Shown here one piece after another: positions 1 through 6,935 of a stretch of DNA of 18,173 nt. This DNA is from Alistipes sp. Its GTDB lineage: Bacteria; Bacteroidota; Bacteroidia; Bacteroidales; Rikenellaceae. The stretch covers positions 1 through 18,173 of the forward strand of contig JAIEHQ010000002.1 of assembly GCA_029065825.1 (NCBI GenBank). Reading direction: 5' to 3'. The translations under genes and the position numbers were made by a program. The notes under the pieces are model-generated. The model saw nothing but the letters and a program-made list of their open reading frames with translations. It did no database searches and had not been told where the DNA came from. Each line of letters opens with the position of its first letter. Positions within the stretch are counted from its first letter, which is position 1.

Positions 1-1368
1 GAGGGCGGCCGCGCCGGCGACCGCGCTTCGCACGGCATGACCGAGGCGCTCACGGCGCTCGGCTTCGAGGCGGGGCGGATGAAGACCGGCACCCCGGCAC
101 GTCTCGACGCGCGCACGATCAATTTCGAGATTCTCGAACCGCAATACGGCGACGAATCCCCGGCGAAGTTCTCCTTCTCGTCCGAGACGCAGCCTGTCCG
201 GGAGCAGCTCCCCTGCTTCCTGGTCTATACCACCCCGGAGGTTCACGAGATCCTGCGCACCGGATTCGCCGACTCGCCCCTGTTCAACGGCACGATCCGG
301 GGCATCGGCCCGCGCTACTGTCCGAGCATCGAGGACAAACTCAACACCTTCGCAGACAAGGAGCAGCACCAGCTCTTCCTCGAACCGGAAGGGCGATCGA
401 CCAACGAATACTACCTGAACGGATTTTCGTCGTCGCTACCCTGGGAGGTGCAGTGGAAAGCGCTCCATCGGATCGCCGGATTCGAAGACCTGCATCTGTT
501 CCGCCCGGGCTACGCGATCGAGTACGACTACTTCCTGCCGACGCAGCTCCACCACTCGCTCGAAACAAAACAGGTCGCCGGACTCTATTTCGCAGGGCAG
601 ATCAACGGCACGACCGGCTACGAGGAGGCCGCGGCGCAGGGACTCATGGCGGGAATCAACGCCCACCGCAGCCGCACGGGCAAGGAGCCGCTGGTGCTGA
701 AGCGCGACGAAGCCTACATCGGCGTACTGATCGACGACCTGGTAACCAAGGGGGTCGATGAACCCTACCGCATGTTTACCTCGCGCGCCGAGTACCGCAT
801 CCTGCTGCGGCAGGACAACGCCGACCTGCGGCTGACACCGATCGGCCGCAAAATCGGTCTGATCGGGGACAAAAGACATGCGGAATTCGTCGAGAAAAGC
901 AGTCAGGTCGAGGCGCTCGTAGCCTTCGCCCGCGAACTGAGCGTCAAACCGCAGGAGGTAAACGCCTGCCTGGAGTCGCTCGGCTGCGACCCGCTGACGC
1001 AAGGCCGCAAACTGCGCGATCTGCTCATGCGCAACAACGTGACATTCATGACTCTGGCGGAAGTATTACCCAAAGTGGCACGCTTCCTGAACGAGCACGG
1101 AATAACAGCCGAAGCGATCGAGGAGGCGGAGATTCAGATCAAATACCGGGGATACATCGAACGGGAACGCTTCATCGCGGACAAGTTGCACCGGCTGGAA
1201 AACATCCGCATTCCGCAGGATTTCGATTTCCAGACGATGAATGCCCTCACGATCGAGGCGCGGCAGAAGCTGACCCGCATCCGCCCCGCGACCATCGGTC
1301 AGGCATCGCGCATCCCGGGCGTATCGCCCGCCGACGTGAATGTACTGCTGGTAAAATTCGGGAGGTAA
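1..1368 (+). CDS. mnmG: tRNA uridine-5-carboxymethylaminomethyl modification enzyme MnmG (GidA), 5' end missing
   Basis: The reading frame is open from base 1, so the gene starts before the window; 455 codons plus TAA are present and roughly the first 170 residues, including the FAD-binding GxGxxG, are missing (the family is about 620 residues). The first codons read EGGRAGDRASHG, the conserved GGRAG region. Also visible are KTGTP, the RYCPSIEDK block with the conserved cysteine (codon 319-321), GLYFAGQINGTTGYEEAA of the FAD/NADH-binding part, and YRMFTSRAEYRILLRQDNAD, with the C-terminal helical domain that contacts MnmE and tRNA. MnmG works with MnmE in the cytoplasm to install the aminomethyl-type group on U34 of certain tRNAs, using FAD, NADH and methylenetetrahydrofolate. 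An internal ATG at 37 is not the start because the homology continues upstream of it. Lysine codons are AAA-leaning, as in mrp. Family assignment is near certain. Confidence 0.97.
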   Translation, partial: EGGRAGDRASHGMTEALTALGFEAGRMKTGTPARLDARTINFEILEPQYGDESPAKFSFSSETQPVREQLPCFLVYTTPEVHEILRTGFADSPLFNGTIRGIGPRYCPSIEDKLNTFADKEQHQLFLEPEGRSTNEYYLNGFSSSLPWEVQWKALHRIAGFEDLHLFRPGYAIEYDYFLPTQLHHSLETKQVAGLYFAGQINGTTGYEEAAAQGLMAGINAHRSRTGKEPLVLKRDEAYIGVLIDDLVTKGVDEPYRMFTSRAEYRILLRQDNADLRLTPIGRKIGLIGDKRHAEFVEKSSQVEALVAFARELSVKPQEVNACLESLGCDPLTQGRKLRDLLMRNNVTFMTLAEVLPKVARFLNEHGITAEAIEEAEIQIKYRGYIERERFIADKLHRLENIRIPQDFDFQTMNALTIEARQKLTRIRPATIGQASRIPGVSPADVNVLLVKFGR

Positions 1369-1413
1369 AGCAACGAAGCCCGAATCACGACGATTGATTT
1401 ACAGAGAAGATAA

Positions 1414-1442
1414 AAATAGCCAGGGCAAAACCCTGGCTATTT
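1414..1442. terminator. Bidirectional intrinsic terminator between mnmG and the lipoprotein gene
   Basis: A perfect 12-bp inverted repeat (1414-1425 with 1431-1442) closes a 5-base CAAAA loop. It sits 45 bases past the mnmG stop and 20 bases past the stop of the converging minus-strand gene. Read on the minus strand the stem runs into a T-rich tail (TATTTTTATC), the better terminator direction; on the plus strand the tail is TTTACTTTAAT, weaker but usable. Confidence 0.88.
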
Positions 1443-1462
1443 ACTTTAATACCGACAATTAC

Positions 1463-2008
1463 CTAAAATTCCAACTCCCGAACCAAACTGTCATACAACT
1501 CATATACATCCGAAGATAATGAATCAGTATCTATCGAGGATAATGAGATACCCGACAGATCAACCGGGAAATACATAACGCTAATAGTGGATGCCGAATA
1601 CACCTCCAACACGACACTCATATCCTGGCTCTTATTTACGGCAAAGAATTTACCATCCTTCTCTCCGACAGGAATATACTTCGTCCAAAGAAATTCTGCC
1701 ACCTCTTTTGCATAATAAGATTTCACCATGGCAGCCGAGGCATACAAGGAGTTTTCCTCTCCGGTCAGATAAATATAGCCCATTACCATATCAACGCCAT
1801 CATACATCAATGCATCAGCTTTATCCGCTAATAATTCATAGGGAACAGCCTTCCGTATCTCATTCTTCGTTGCACCCCACTTCATATAGGGTTCGTCGTA
1901 TCCATCAAGAGTAAGCTCAGGTTCCGAATTGTTCAACGAGTCATCTTTCGAGCAGTTCGTGAACACAACGCAGGCAACAGCTGCGAGTAAGAATAAAAAC
2001 TTTTTCAT
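1463..2008 (-). CDS. Small predicted surface lipoprotein of unknown function
   Basis: A 181-residue protein. The start at 2008 is preferred over an in-frame ATG at 2065 because it begins a classic signal peptide (MKKFLFLLAAVACVVFTNC) and because the promoter lies between the two. Cys19 would be lipidated by Lgt and exposed by signal peptidase II. The residues after it, S-K-D-D-S, resemble the acidic lipoprotein export signal that directs lipoproteins to the cell surface in several Bacteroidota. The mature part has a WGATKNEI segment (44-51) followed by KADALMYDG, which recalls the WG-x-S-x-x-E-V repeats of many small Bacteroidota lipoproteins, some BamE-like; I cannot name a family. Base composition is clearly lower in GC than its neighbours (22 G/C in bases 1501-1560), which suggests a recently acquired or lineage-specific gene. 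It is last before the terminator at 1414-1442 and is probably monocistronic. Function unknown. Confidence 0.85.
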   Translation of the reverse strand: MKKFLFLLAAVACVVFTNCSKDDSLNNSEPELTLDGYDEPYMKWGATKNEIRKAVPYELLADKADALMYDGVDMVMGYIYLTGEENSLYASAAMVKSYYAKEVAEFLWTKYIPVGEKDGKFFAVNKSQDMSVVLEVYSASTISVMYFPVDLSGISLSSIDTDSLSSDVYELYDSLVRELEF

Positions 2009-2037
2009 AGTCTCTTTGTTTAAATTGGGTTTCGGTG

Positions 2038-2067
2038 CAAAGTTACGAATTTTCCCCCCCCACAAAA
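2038..2067 (-). promoter_or_regulatory. Promoter of the lipoprotein gene, with a G8 tract in its spacer
   Basis: On the minus strand, TAACTTTG (2045-2038) is an exact match to the Bacteroidota -7 element TAnnTTTG. TTTTG (2067-2063) is a good -33 element, with a 17-bp spacer, the same spacing as the mrp promoter. The spacer contains eight consecutive G (C on the plus strand, 2054-2061). Transcription would begin near 2032, giving a leader of about 24 bases and excluding the ATG at 2065. Confidence 0.75.
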
Positions 2068-2310
2068 TTTTACGGCATAAATTATCAATTAAACAAACAA
2101 TAAAGACTACCCCGCTGTTTTAGCTTTCGACCCGCCCCTCGAAAACCAGCATCAAACAACAGCACAAATACGAATCGCACCCGATCGCAACAGAAAACAT
2201 ACCCCAAAGACCCATTATCAAGCCTGCAAAATCCACACACCCCTAAAAATATTTCACCATCAACCGCCCCACACTCGAATCACGACAACCGCATCACACT
2301 ACCTCCAGAT

Positions 2311-2350
2311 AAAAACAATCCAGGGTTGTTCCACGTGGAACAACCCCGGA
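2311..2350 (-). terminator. Probable intrinsic terminator of ilvE
   Basis: Bases 2323-2346 form a perfect 24-bp palindrome, extended by three more pairs beyond one A/C mismatch (2319-2321 with 2348-2350). Read on the minus strand it begins 27 bases past the ilvE stop and is followed by ATTGTTTTTATC, a U-rich tail. The perfect centre (CAC/GTG) leaves only a small loop. The same palindrome holds the parS-like site, so it may have two uses. Confidence 0.65.
2327..2342. other. parS: parS-like ParB-binding site
   Basis: The 16-bp palindrome TGTTCCACGTGGAACA differs from the widely conserved bacterial parS consensus TGTTTCACGTGAAACA only by one symmetrical pair (positions 5 and 12), and the C/G form is known as a natural parS variant in other bacteria. 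ParB (Spo0J) binds such sites and, with ParA and SMC, organises and segregates the origin region. The site is intergenic. It lies about 10.7 kb from the candidate oriC at 12831-13228, a normal distance for parS. It sits inside a terminator-like palindrome, so part of the symmetry may reflect that role. No parA or parB gene is in the window. Confidence 0.65.
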
Positions 2351-2376
2351 CCTCTATTCGTAACCGATCCTCCGGA

Positions 2377-3390
2377 TTACAGGACGATCGTCGTCCAACC
2401 GTGCGGATCTTCGATGCGACCGTACTGAATGTCGAGCAGGCGGTTGTAAAGCTGCAACGAAACCTTGCCAACCTCCTCGCCGTAGCTGTAGGTCTTCTTC
2501 GTATCCATATCGTAGATGCTGCCGATCGGCGAGATCACAGCAGCCGTACCGCAGGCACCGCACTCCTCGAAAGTAGGAAGCTCCTCGATGTCGATATGAC
2601 GCTCCTCAACCTTCAGGCCCAGATCCAGCGCCAGCTGACGGAGGCTCTTGTTCGTGATCGAAGGCAGCACCGACTGCGACTTCGGCGTAACATAGGTGTT
2701 ATCCTTGATACCGAAGAAGTTAGCAGCACCGCATTCCTCGATGTAACGGTGCTCCGTAGCATCGAGATACATAACGCTCGAATAACCCAACTCGTGAGCG
2801 TTCTCGCCCGACATAAGGCTGGCAGCGTAGTTACCGCCGACCTTCACGTCGCCCGTACCGCGCGGTGCCGCACGGTCCTGCTCGCGGTCGATAGCGACCT
2901 TCATCGGCTTGATGCCGCCCTTGAAGTAAGCACCTACAGGCGAACCGTAAACGATCAGCAGCGCATCCTTGGCGGGCTTCACACCCAGACCGGCCGTCGT
3001 ACCGAACATCACGGGACGCAGATAGAACGAAGCACCCGTTCCGTAGGGAGGAATGAAGCGCTCGTTGCGCTTAACGACCTCGATGCAAGCCTTGACAACC
3101 ATATCGATCGTCGGAACAGGCAGGCAAAGACGCTTTGCCGAAGATTGCAGACGCTTCGCATTCTCCTCGACACGGAACAGACGAACCTTGCCGTCGGCAC
3201 CGCGGTAAGCCTTCAGACCCTCGAACAACTCGATACCGTAATGCAAACACGATGCAGACATGTGCATCTGAATGTACTCGCTATCCGTAATCTCCATCTC
3301 GCTCCACTTTCCATCCGTGTAGGTGTAACGGGCGTTGCAGTCGGTCTTCATGTAGTTAAAACCAAGAGACCCCCAATCAATGTTTTCCAT
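2377..3390 (-). CDS. ilvE: Branched-chain amino acid aminotransferase
   Basis: A 337-residue class IV (fold type IV) PLP-dependent aminotransferase, the usual length for the BCAT subgroup of IlvE. It interconverts leucine, isoleucine and valine with their 2-oxo acids using glutamate/2-oxoglutarate: the last step of branched-chain amino acid synthesis and the first of their breakdown. Diagnostic features are LHYGIELFEGLKAYR (49-63), the Schiff-base lysine in GDVKVGGNYAAS (Lys183), the IEECGAANFFGI block that binds PLP phosphate, and CGTAAVISPIG near residue 285. The start at 3390 gives MENIDWGSLGF, a natural beginning for this subgroup. It follows metG by 76 bases on the same strand and ends at the palindromic terminator around 2335. 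A separate promoter is possible but weak. Assignment is secure. Confidence 0.95.
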   Translation of the reverse strand: MENIDWGSLGFNYMKTDCNARYTYTDGKWSEMEITDSEYIQMHMSASCLHYGIELFEGLKAYRGADGKVRLFRVEENAKRLQSSAKRLCLPVPTIDMVVKACIEVVKRNERFIPPYGTGASFYLRPVMFGTTAGLGVKPAKDALLIVYGSPVGAYFKGGIKPMKVAIDREQDRAAPRGTGDVKVGGNYAASLMSGENAHELGYSSVMYLDATEHRYIEECGAANFFGIKDNTYVTPKSQSVLPSITNKSLRQLALDLGLKVEERHIDIEELPTFEECGACGTAAVISPIGSIYDMDTKKTYSYGEEVGKVSLQLYNRLLDIQYGRIEDPHGWTTIVL

Positions 3391-3425
3391 TGTCTTTTTT
3401 AGTTTAAGGTTTTGTTTATCTTAAA

Positions 3426-3450
3426 AATATCAAATATCTGAATATCAAAT
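3426..3450 (-). repeat. AT-rich direct repeat in the ilvE leader, possible weak promoter
   Basis: The 10-mer AATATCAAAT occurs twice with a 15-base period (3426-3435 and 3441-3450, plus strand). On the minus strand each copy presents ATTTGATATT, and one gives GATATTTG, seven of eight matches to the -7 element, with TTTTTG near the metG stop as a possible -33 about 22 bp upstream. This may be an ilvE promoter inside the metG-ilvE gap. Confidence 0.3.
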
Positions 3451-3466
3451 AAATCCTTTACAAAAA

Positions 3467-5509
3467 TCAACCAACTACAGCTCCAGCAACCGTCTTTTCA
3501 TCGGGTTGCAGCAGCCGCAGACGGCCGGTAACGTCCTCCGCCATGAGGATCATGCCCCGCGAGAGGATGCCCTTCAGTTCGCGCGGCTCCAGATTGACCA
3601 GTACCAGCACCTGACGACCCACCAGCTCCTCGGGTTTGTAGTATTCGGCGATACCCGAGACGATCTCCCGCTTGTCGATACCCGTATCGACAGTCAGCCT
3701 GAGCAGCTTCTTGGTCTTGGCCACCTTCTCGGCTGCCAGAATCGTCGAGACACGGATGTCCATCTTCTGAAAATCGTCGAACGAAACGCTCTCCTTCTGC
3801 TCGGCGACATGCTGTGCCGCTTCGTTCATCGCATTGGCCTCTTTCGCGGCCGCCAGCTTGTCGAGCTGACGCTGGATGGCGTCGTCCTCGATCTTCTCGA
3901 AAAGCAGCGCAGCCTCCCCGATCCGATGACCCGCAGCCAGCAGATCGGAAGCCCCGAGCCGCTCCCAGCCGAAGGGACCGGCCTGAAGCATGCCGACGAT
4001 CTTCCGGGCCGAGAAAGGCATGAAAGGCTCGATGGCCACCGAAAGGTTGGCCGTAATCTGCAACGCCACATTCAGGATGGTCTTGACCCGCTCCGGATCG
4101 CTCTTGATGAGCTTCCACGGCTCCGTGTCGGCCAGGTATTTGTTGCCCAGACGGGCGATGTTCATCGCCTCGCGGAGCGCCTCGCGGAAGCGGTAGTTCT
4201 CGATCTCGTTCTCCAGCGGCTCCTTCACGGCCGACAGCTCGCGCAGCGTCTGGAGGTCATACTCCGTAAGCTCCCCGCAGGCGGGCACCACCCCGTCGAA
4301 ATATTTGTGCGTGAGCACCAAGGCGCGATTGACGAAGTTGCCCAGCACGGCTACCAGCTCGTTGTTGTTGCGCGCCTGGAAATCCTTCCACGTGAAGTCG
4401 TTGTCCTTCGTTTCGGGGGCATTGGCGCAGAGCACGTAGCGCAGCACGTCCTCCTTGCCGGGGAAATCCTCCAGGTACTCGTGGAGCCACACGGCCCAGT
4501 TGCGCGAGGTGGAGATCTTCTCGCCCTCCAGATTGAGGAACTCGTTGGCCGGAACATTCTCGGGCAGAATGTATCCGCCGTGCGCACGCAGCATCGAGGG
4601 GAAGACGATGCAGTGGAAGACGATATTGTCCTTGCCGATGAAATGAACCATCTTGGTCCCCTCGTCCTTCCAGTACTTCTCCCAGTCGGGCGTGAGGTCC
4701 TTGGTCGCCGAGATGTAGCCGATCGGCGCATCGAACCAGACGTAGAGCACCTTGCCCTCGGCACCCTTGACCGGCACGGGGATACCCCACTCCAGGTCGC
4801 GGCTCACGGCACGGGGCTGCAGGCCGCCGTCGAGCCAGCTCTTGCACTGGCCATAGACATTGGACTTCCACTCCTTGTGACCGTCGAGGATCCACTCGCG
4901 GAGGAATCCCTCGTACTTGTCCAGCGGAAGATACCAGTGTTTGGTACTACGCTTCTCGGGCACGGAGCCGGAGACGGCGCTGCGGGGGTCGAGCAGTTCA
5001 TCGGGCGAGAGCGTCGAACCGCACTTCTCGCACTGGTCGCCGTAGGCGCGCTCGTTGCCGCAGCGCGGACAGGTGCCGACGATATAGCGGTCGGCCAGGA
5101 AAGTCTGGGCCTCCGTATCGTAGAACTGCTCCGAGGTGCGCTCGATGAACTTGCCGTCATCGTAGAGCTTGCGGAAGAAATCCGATGCCGTCTTGGCGTG
5201 GGTCGCCGACGAAGTGCGCGAATAGATGTCGAACGACATGCCGAGCCCCTCGAACGAACGCTTGATCATCTCGTGGTAGCGGTCCACCACATCCTGCGGC
5301 GTAACCCCCTCCTTGCGGGCCTTGATCGTGATGGGCACGCCGTGCTCGTCGCTGCCGCACACCGAGATCACGTCGCGCCCCCGCAGACGCAGGTAGCGCA
5401 CGTAAATGTCCGACGGAATATAGACTCCCGCCAGATGGCCGATATGAACCGGTCCGTTGGCGTAAGGCAGGGCCGAAGTGACCAGATAACGTTCGAAAGA
5501 TTTGCTCAT
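3467..5509 (-). CDS. metG: Methionyl-tRNA synthetase
   Basis: A 680-residue class I aminoacyl-tRNA synthetase that charges tRNA-Met (initiator and elongator) with methionine using ATP. The order is standard: Rossmann fold with HIGH at residues 22-25 (PYANGPVHIGH), a CP domain with a zinc knuckle of two pairs (Cys147/Cys150 and Cys160/Cys163), then KISTS (331-335), the counterpart of KMSKS. The helical anticodon domain follows, and from about residue 575 an EMAP/Trbp111-type tRNA-binding domain (DFQKMDIRVSTILAAEKV) that also gives dimerisation. The length matches full-size Bacteroidota enzymes with this appended domain. The start at 5509 leads directly into the catalytic core (MSKSFERYLVTSALPYANG). 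It precedes ilvE by 76 bases and has its own promoter at 5548-5555. No oddities. Confidence 0.97.
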   Translation of the reverse strand: MSKSFERYLVTSALPYANGPVHIGHLAGVYIPSDIYVRYLRLRGRDVISVCGSDEHGVPITIKARKEGVTPQDVVDRYHEMIKRSFEGLGMSFDIYSRTSSATHAKTASDFFRKLYDDGKFIERTSEQFYDTEAQTFLADRYIVGTCPRCGNERAYGDQCEKCGSTLSPDELLDPRSAVSGSVPEKRSTKHWYLPLDKYEGFLREWILDGHKEWKSNVYGQCKSWLDGGLQPRAVSRDLEWGIPVPVKGAEGKVLYVWFDAPIGYISATKDLTPDWEKYWKDEGTKMVHFIGKDNIVFHCIVFPSMLRAHGGYILPENVPANEFLNLEGEKISTSRNWAVWLHEYLEDFPGKEDVLRYVLCANAPETKDNDFTWKDFQARNNNELVAVLGNFVNRALVLTHKYFDGVVPACGELTEYDLQTLRELSAVKEPLENEIENYRFREALREAMNIARLGNKYLADTEPWKLIKSDPERVKTILNVALQITANLSVAIEPFMPFSARKIVGMLQAGPFGWERLGASDLLAAGHRIGEAALLFEKIEDDAIQRQLDKLAAAKEANAMNEAAQHVAEQKESVSFDDFQKMDIRVSTILAAEKVAKTKKLLRLTVDTGIDKREIVSGIAEYYKPEELVGRQVLVLVNLEPRELKGILSRGMILMAEDVTGRLRLLQPDEKTVAGAVVG

Positions 5510-5547
5510 ATTGCTTCGTTGGAATGCTTGCGGTTACTATTTTGTGT

Positions 5548-5555
5548 CAAAAGTA
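5548..5555 (-). promoter_or_regulatory. -7 promoter element of metG
   Basis: Minus-strand TACTTTTG is an exact TAnnTTTG match 38 bases upstream of the metG start, implying a leader of roughly 30 bases. I see no convincing -33 TTG at the expected distance. Confidence 0.55.
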
Positions 5556-5618
5556 GTGATTTTTCCAATAATCGGAAACGAAAACCCCATTTATTCTTTC
5601 GGATCTGCACCGCCCCGA

Positions 5619-5672
5619 GCCGAGGCGCACGCAGGCTGCACCGCCCGCGAAGCGGGCAGCGGCCCTTCGGGG
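5619..5672 (-). other. GC-rich hairpins downstream of ybeY
   Basis: Between ybeY and metG lie closely spaced GC-rich inverted repeats, the clearest being GCCCGC/GCGGGC with a 3-base loop at 5643-5657. None is followed by a T run on the minus strand, so these are possible 3'-end stabilisers or poor terminators for ybeY rather than a canonical intrinsic terminator. Confidence 0.35.
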
Positions 5673-5688
5673 CGACAGCCGGAGCGGA

Positions 5689-6135
5689 TCACTTCGCCGC
5701 GCCGGCGAGCTGCTCCCACAGGGCGAGATAGCGGTCCTCCTTGCGGTGCATCTGCGCGTTGGCACGGGGAGTCTTGTCTTTCTGTCCGCAGAGATGGAGC
5801 ACGCCGTGCACCACCACCCGGCGCATCTCGCCGAGCGTCGTGGCACCGTACTGCCGGGCGTTGTCGGCAACGGTCTCCACGTCGATGAAGACATCGCCCG
5901 AGACGATGCCCGAACCCTTGCGGTCGCTGTAGTCGAACGTGATGACATCGGTGTAGTAGTCGTGCCCCAGAAACTGCCGGTTCATCTCCAGCAGCCGGGC
6001 CGCCGAGCAGAAGACATAGGTCACATCGCCCAGCTCGTAGCCCTCCTCGCGGGCCACCGCGCGCAACCATTCGGCCGTCAGCCGCTTCTGCGGCAGACGG
6101 TAGGTGCAGTCGTCGTTGTAATAGCGTACAGCCAT
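5689..6135 (-). CDS. ybeY: Endoribonuclease YbeY (16S rRNA maturation and quality control)
   Basis: A 148-residue metal-dependent single-strand endoribonuclease needed in many bacteria for 16S rRNA 3'-end maturation and ribosome quality control. Family marks are YTDVITFDYSD (about 60-70), the GDVFID strand (about 80-85) and the metal-binding motif HGVLHLCGQKD. Here His110 and His114 are present, but the third ligand of the canonical HGxLHLxGYDH motif is replaced by Asp120; I recall this as usual in Bacteroidota. The start at 6135 (MAVRYYND) is chosen because upstream codons read like non-coding DNA and because a good promoter lies at 6234-6265, downstream of the alternative ATG at 6264. It is separated from metG by 179 bases. 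The product name is firm; the effect of the Asp is not known to me. Confidence 0.92.
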   Translation of the reverse strand: MAVRYYNDDCTYRLPQKRLTAEWLRAVAREEGYELGDVTYVFCSAARLLEMNRQFLGHDYYTDVITFDYSDRKGSGIVSGDVFIDVETVADNARQYGATTLGEMRRVVVHGVLHLCGQKDKTPRANAQMHRKEDRYLALWEQLAGAAK

Positions 6136-6233
6136 ATTCTGTATTCTCCGTTTGACCGTTGTCGCGGGCCGGCCGCCGGCCGATACCCCGCAGGGACCCG
6201 ACACGACGGCGCACCGCCACCGATAATCCCGTT

Positions 6234-6265
6234 CAAAATTAGCTATTATTATCCGTTCCTCCAAA
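6234..6265 (-). promoter_or_regulatory. Promoter of ybeY
   Basis: Minus-strand TAATTTTG (6241-6234) matches TAnnTTTG exactly, with TTTG (6265-6262) 20 bp upstream as the -33 element. The leader of about 93 bases would contain the GC-rich palindromic run around 6165-6180 (GGCCGGCCGCCGGCC), which could fold just upstream of the ybeY start. Confidence 0.6.
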
Positions 6266-6614
6266 ACGGGGCGGGAAAAACCGGCTCCGCCGCCCCCTTG
6301 CCGCAGCGAACGCCCCCGGAAGAACCGAGGTGTTGCATTTCTCGAATATGTTCGTTAAATTTGTCGAACATATAGACAAACACGGAAAGTGTAAGTTTGT
6401 TCCCGTTGAGCGAACGTAGGAAATTCACTTGGATTGGGGATAGGCTGACATCTTGCCGCGTCGTATCCATTCGTGGGTATAGGCGTGGGAGTTGATGCTT
6501 ATTTATAATCCAAAGGTAATCCTACGACCTGCTCGACAGAAATAAGTTTTCGGCACCACGCTTTCTGTTTGGCAAATTCCGCCGGGGTGCGGGCGGATCA
6601 ATTCAACGAAAAAC
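6266..6614. other. Gene-free stretch before the TM2 gene
   Basis: No convincing gene is found here. From about 6330 to 6560 the sequence drops in GC. It contains an 8-bp inverted repeat (TATGTTCG 6347-6354, CGAACATA 6365-6372, 10-base spacer), and an exact plus-strand -7 match TAAGTTTG at 6392-6399, though no good -33 precedes it and it is over 200 bases from the next start. A plus-strand reading near 6330 gives about 30 residues before a stop, and a minus-strand ORF (6249-6470) has no recognisable family. It could be a decayed gene or a regulatory leader. Confidence 0.4.
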
Positions 6615-6935
6615 ATGTATTGCAACAATTGCGGCACGGAAATCGACGACAAGGCCGTCGTGTGCGTGAAATGCGGCTGCGCCGTCAAACCGACACCTGC
6701 CACTCTGGATGCGGGAGAACGAAGCGACAAGGACTGGATGACCACCCTGCTGCTCTGCTTTTTTCTCGGGGGCATCGGCGTACACCGCTTCTACGTAGGG
6801 AAAACGGGGACGGGAATACTCCAGCTCATCACACTGGGCTGCTGCGGTGTCTGGTCGCTGATCGACTTCATCGTCATCGCATGCGGCAACTTCACGGATG
6901 GCGAAGGAAAGAGGATCGTCAATACCAACAGATAG
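6615..6935 (+). CDS. Zinc-ribbon and TM2 domain membrane protein
   Basis: A 106-residue protein with two parts. Residues 1-22 form a zinc ribbon with CxxC pairs (Cys3/Cys6 and Cys17/Cys20), starting MYCNNCGTEI. Residues 41-90 are a TM2 domain: two hydrophobic segments (about 43-56 and 66-90) around the signature GGIGVHRFYVGKTGTGILQL and ending in WSLIDFIVIA. TM2 proteins are common small membrane proteins of unknown role; the ribbon should face the cytoplasm. The start at 6615 places the first Cys at residue 3, typical for this zinc_ribbon-TM2 arrangement. The next gene overlaps its 3' end by 38 bases, so the two are probably co-translated. The family call is firm, the function unknown. Confidence 0.93.
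   Translation: MYCNNCGTEIDDKAVVCVKCGCAVKPTPATLDAGERSDKDWMTTLLLCFFLGGIGVHRFYVGKTGTGILQLITLGCCGVWSLIDFIVIACGNFTDGEGKRIVNTNR

Larger units (their letters stand above)
2009..2376. other. Gene-free stretch between ilvE and the lipoprotein gene
   Basis: Besides the lipoprotein promoter (2038-2067) and the ilvE terminator with its parS-like core (2311-2350), I see no gene here. Bases 2100-2310 are A/C-rich and poor in G on the plus strand, and no ORF in them has plausible codon use or a recognisable product. No tRNA or structured RNA was recognised. Confidence 0.6.

Noticed and set aside
1591..1914. Plus-strand ORF of 107 codons opposite the lipoprotein gene
   Set aside because: Pro/Ser/His/Arg-rich shadow with no motif, whereas the opposite strand has a signal peptide, lipobox and promoter.
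2326..3402. Plus-strand ORF of 358 codons opposite ilvE, beginning MFHVEQ
   Set aside because: The start is only the translation of the parS-like palindrome, and the remainder is the complement of ilvE.
4384..4399. Second parS-like sequence (CCTTCCACGTGAAGTC) within metG
   Set aside because: Only the central CACGTG and a few flanking bases agree, about 10 of 16 positions, and it is inside coding sequence.
3506..5731. Long plus-strand ORF of 741 codons opposite metG
   Set aside because: Antisense shadow of a certain gene in high-GC DNA; its translation is rich in Arg, Leu, Val and His with no family features.
6347..6372. LexA-type operator from the GTTCG/CGAAC inverted repeat
   Set aside because: The half-sites are in the opposite order to the Gram-positive CGAAC-N4-GTTCG box, the spacing is wrong and no SOS gene is nearby.
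6249..6470. Minus-strand ORF of 73 codons upstream of ybeY
   Set aside because: No family recognised, it overlaps the ybeY promoter and its second half reads as GC-rich non-coding sequence.
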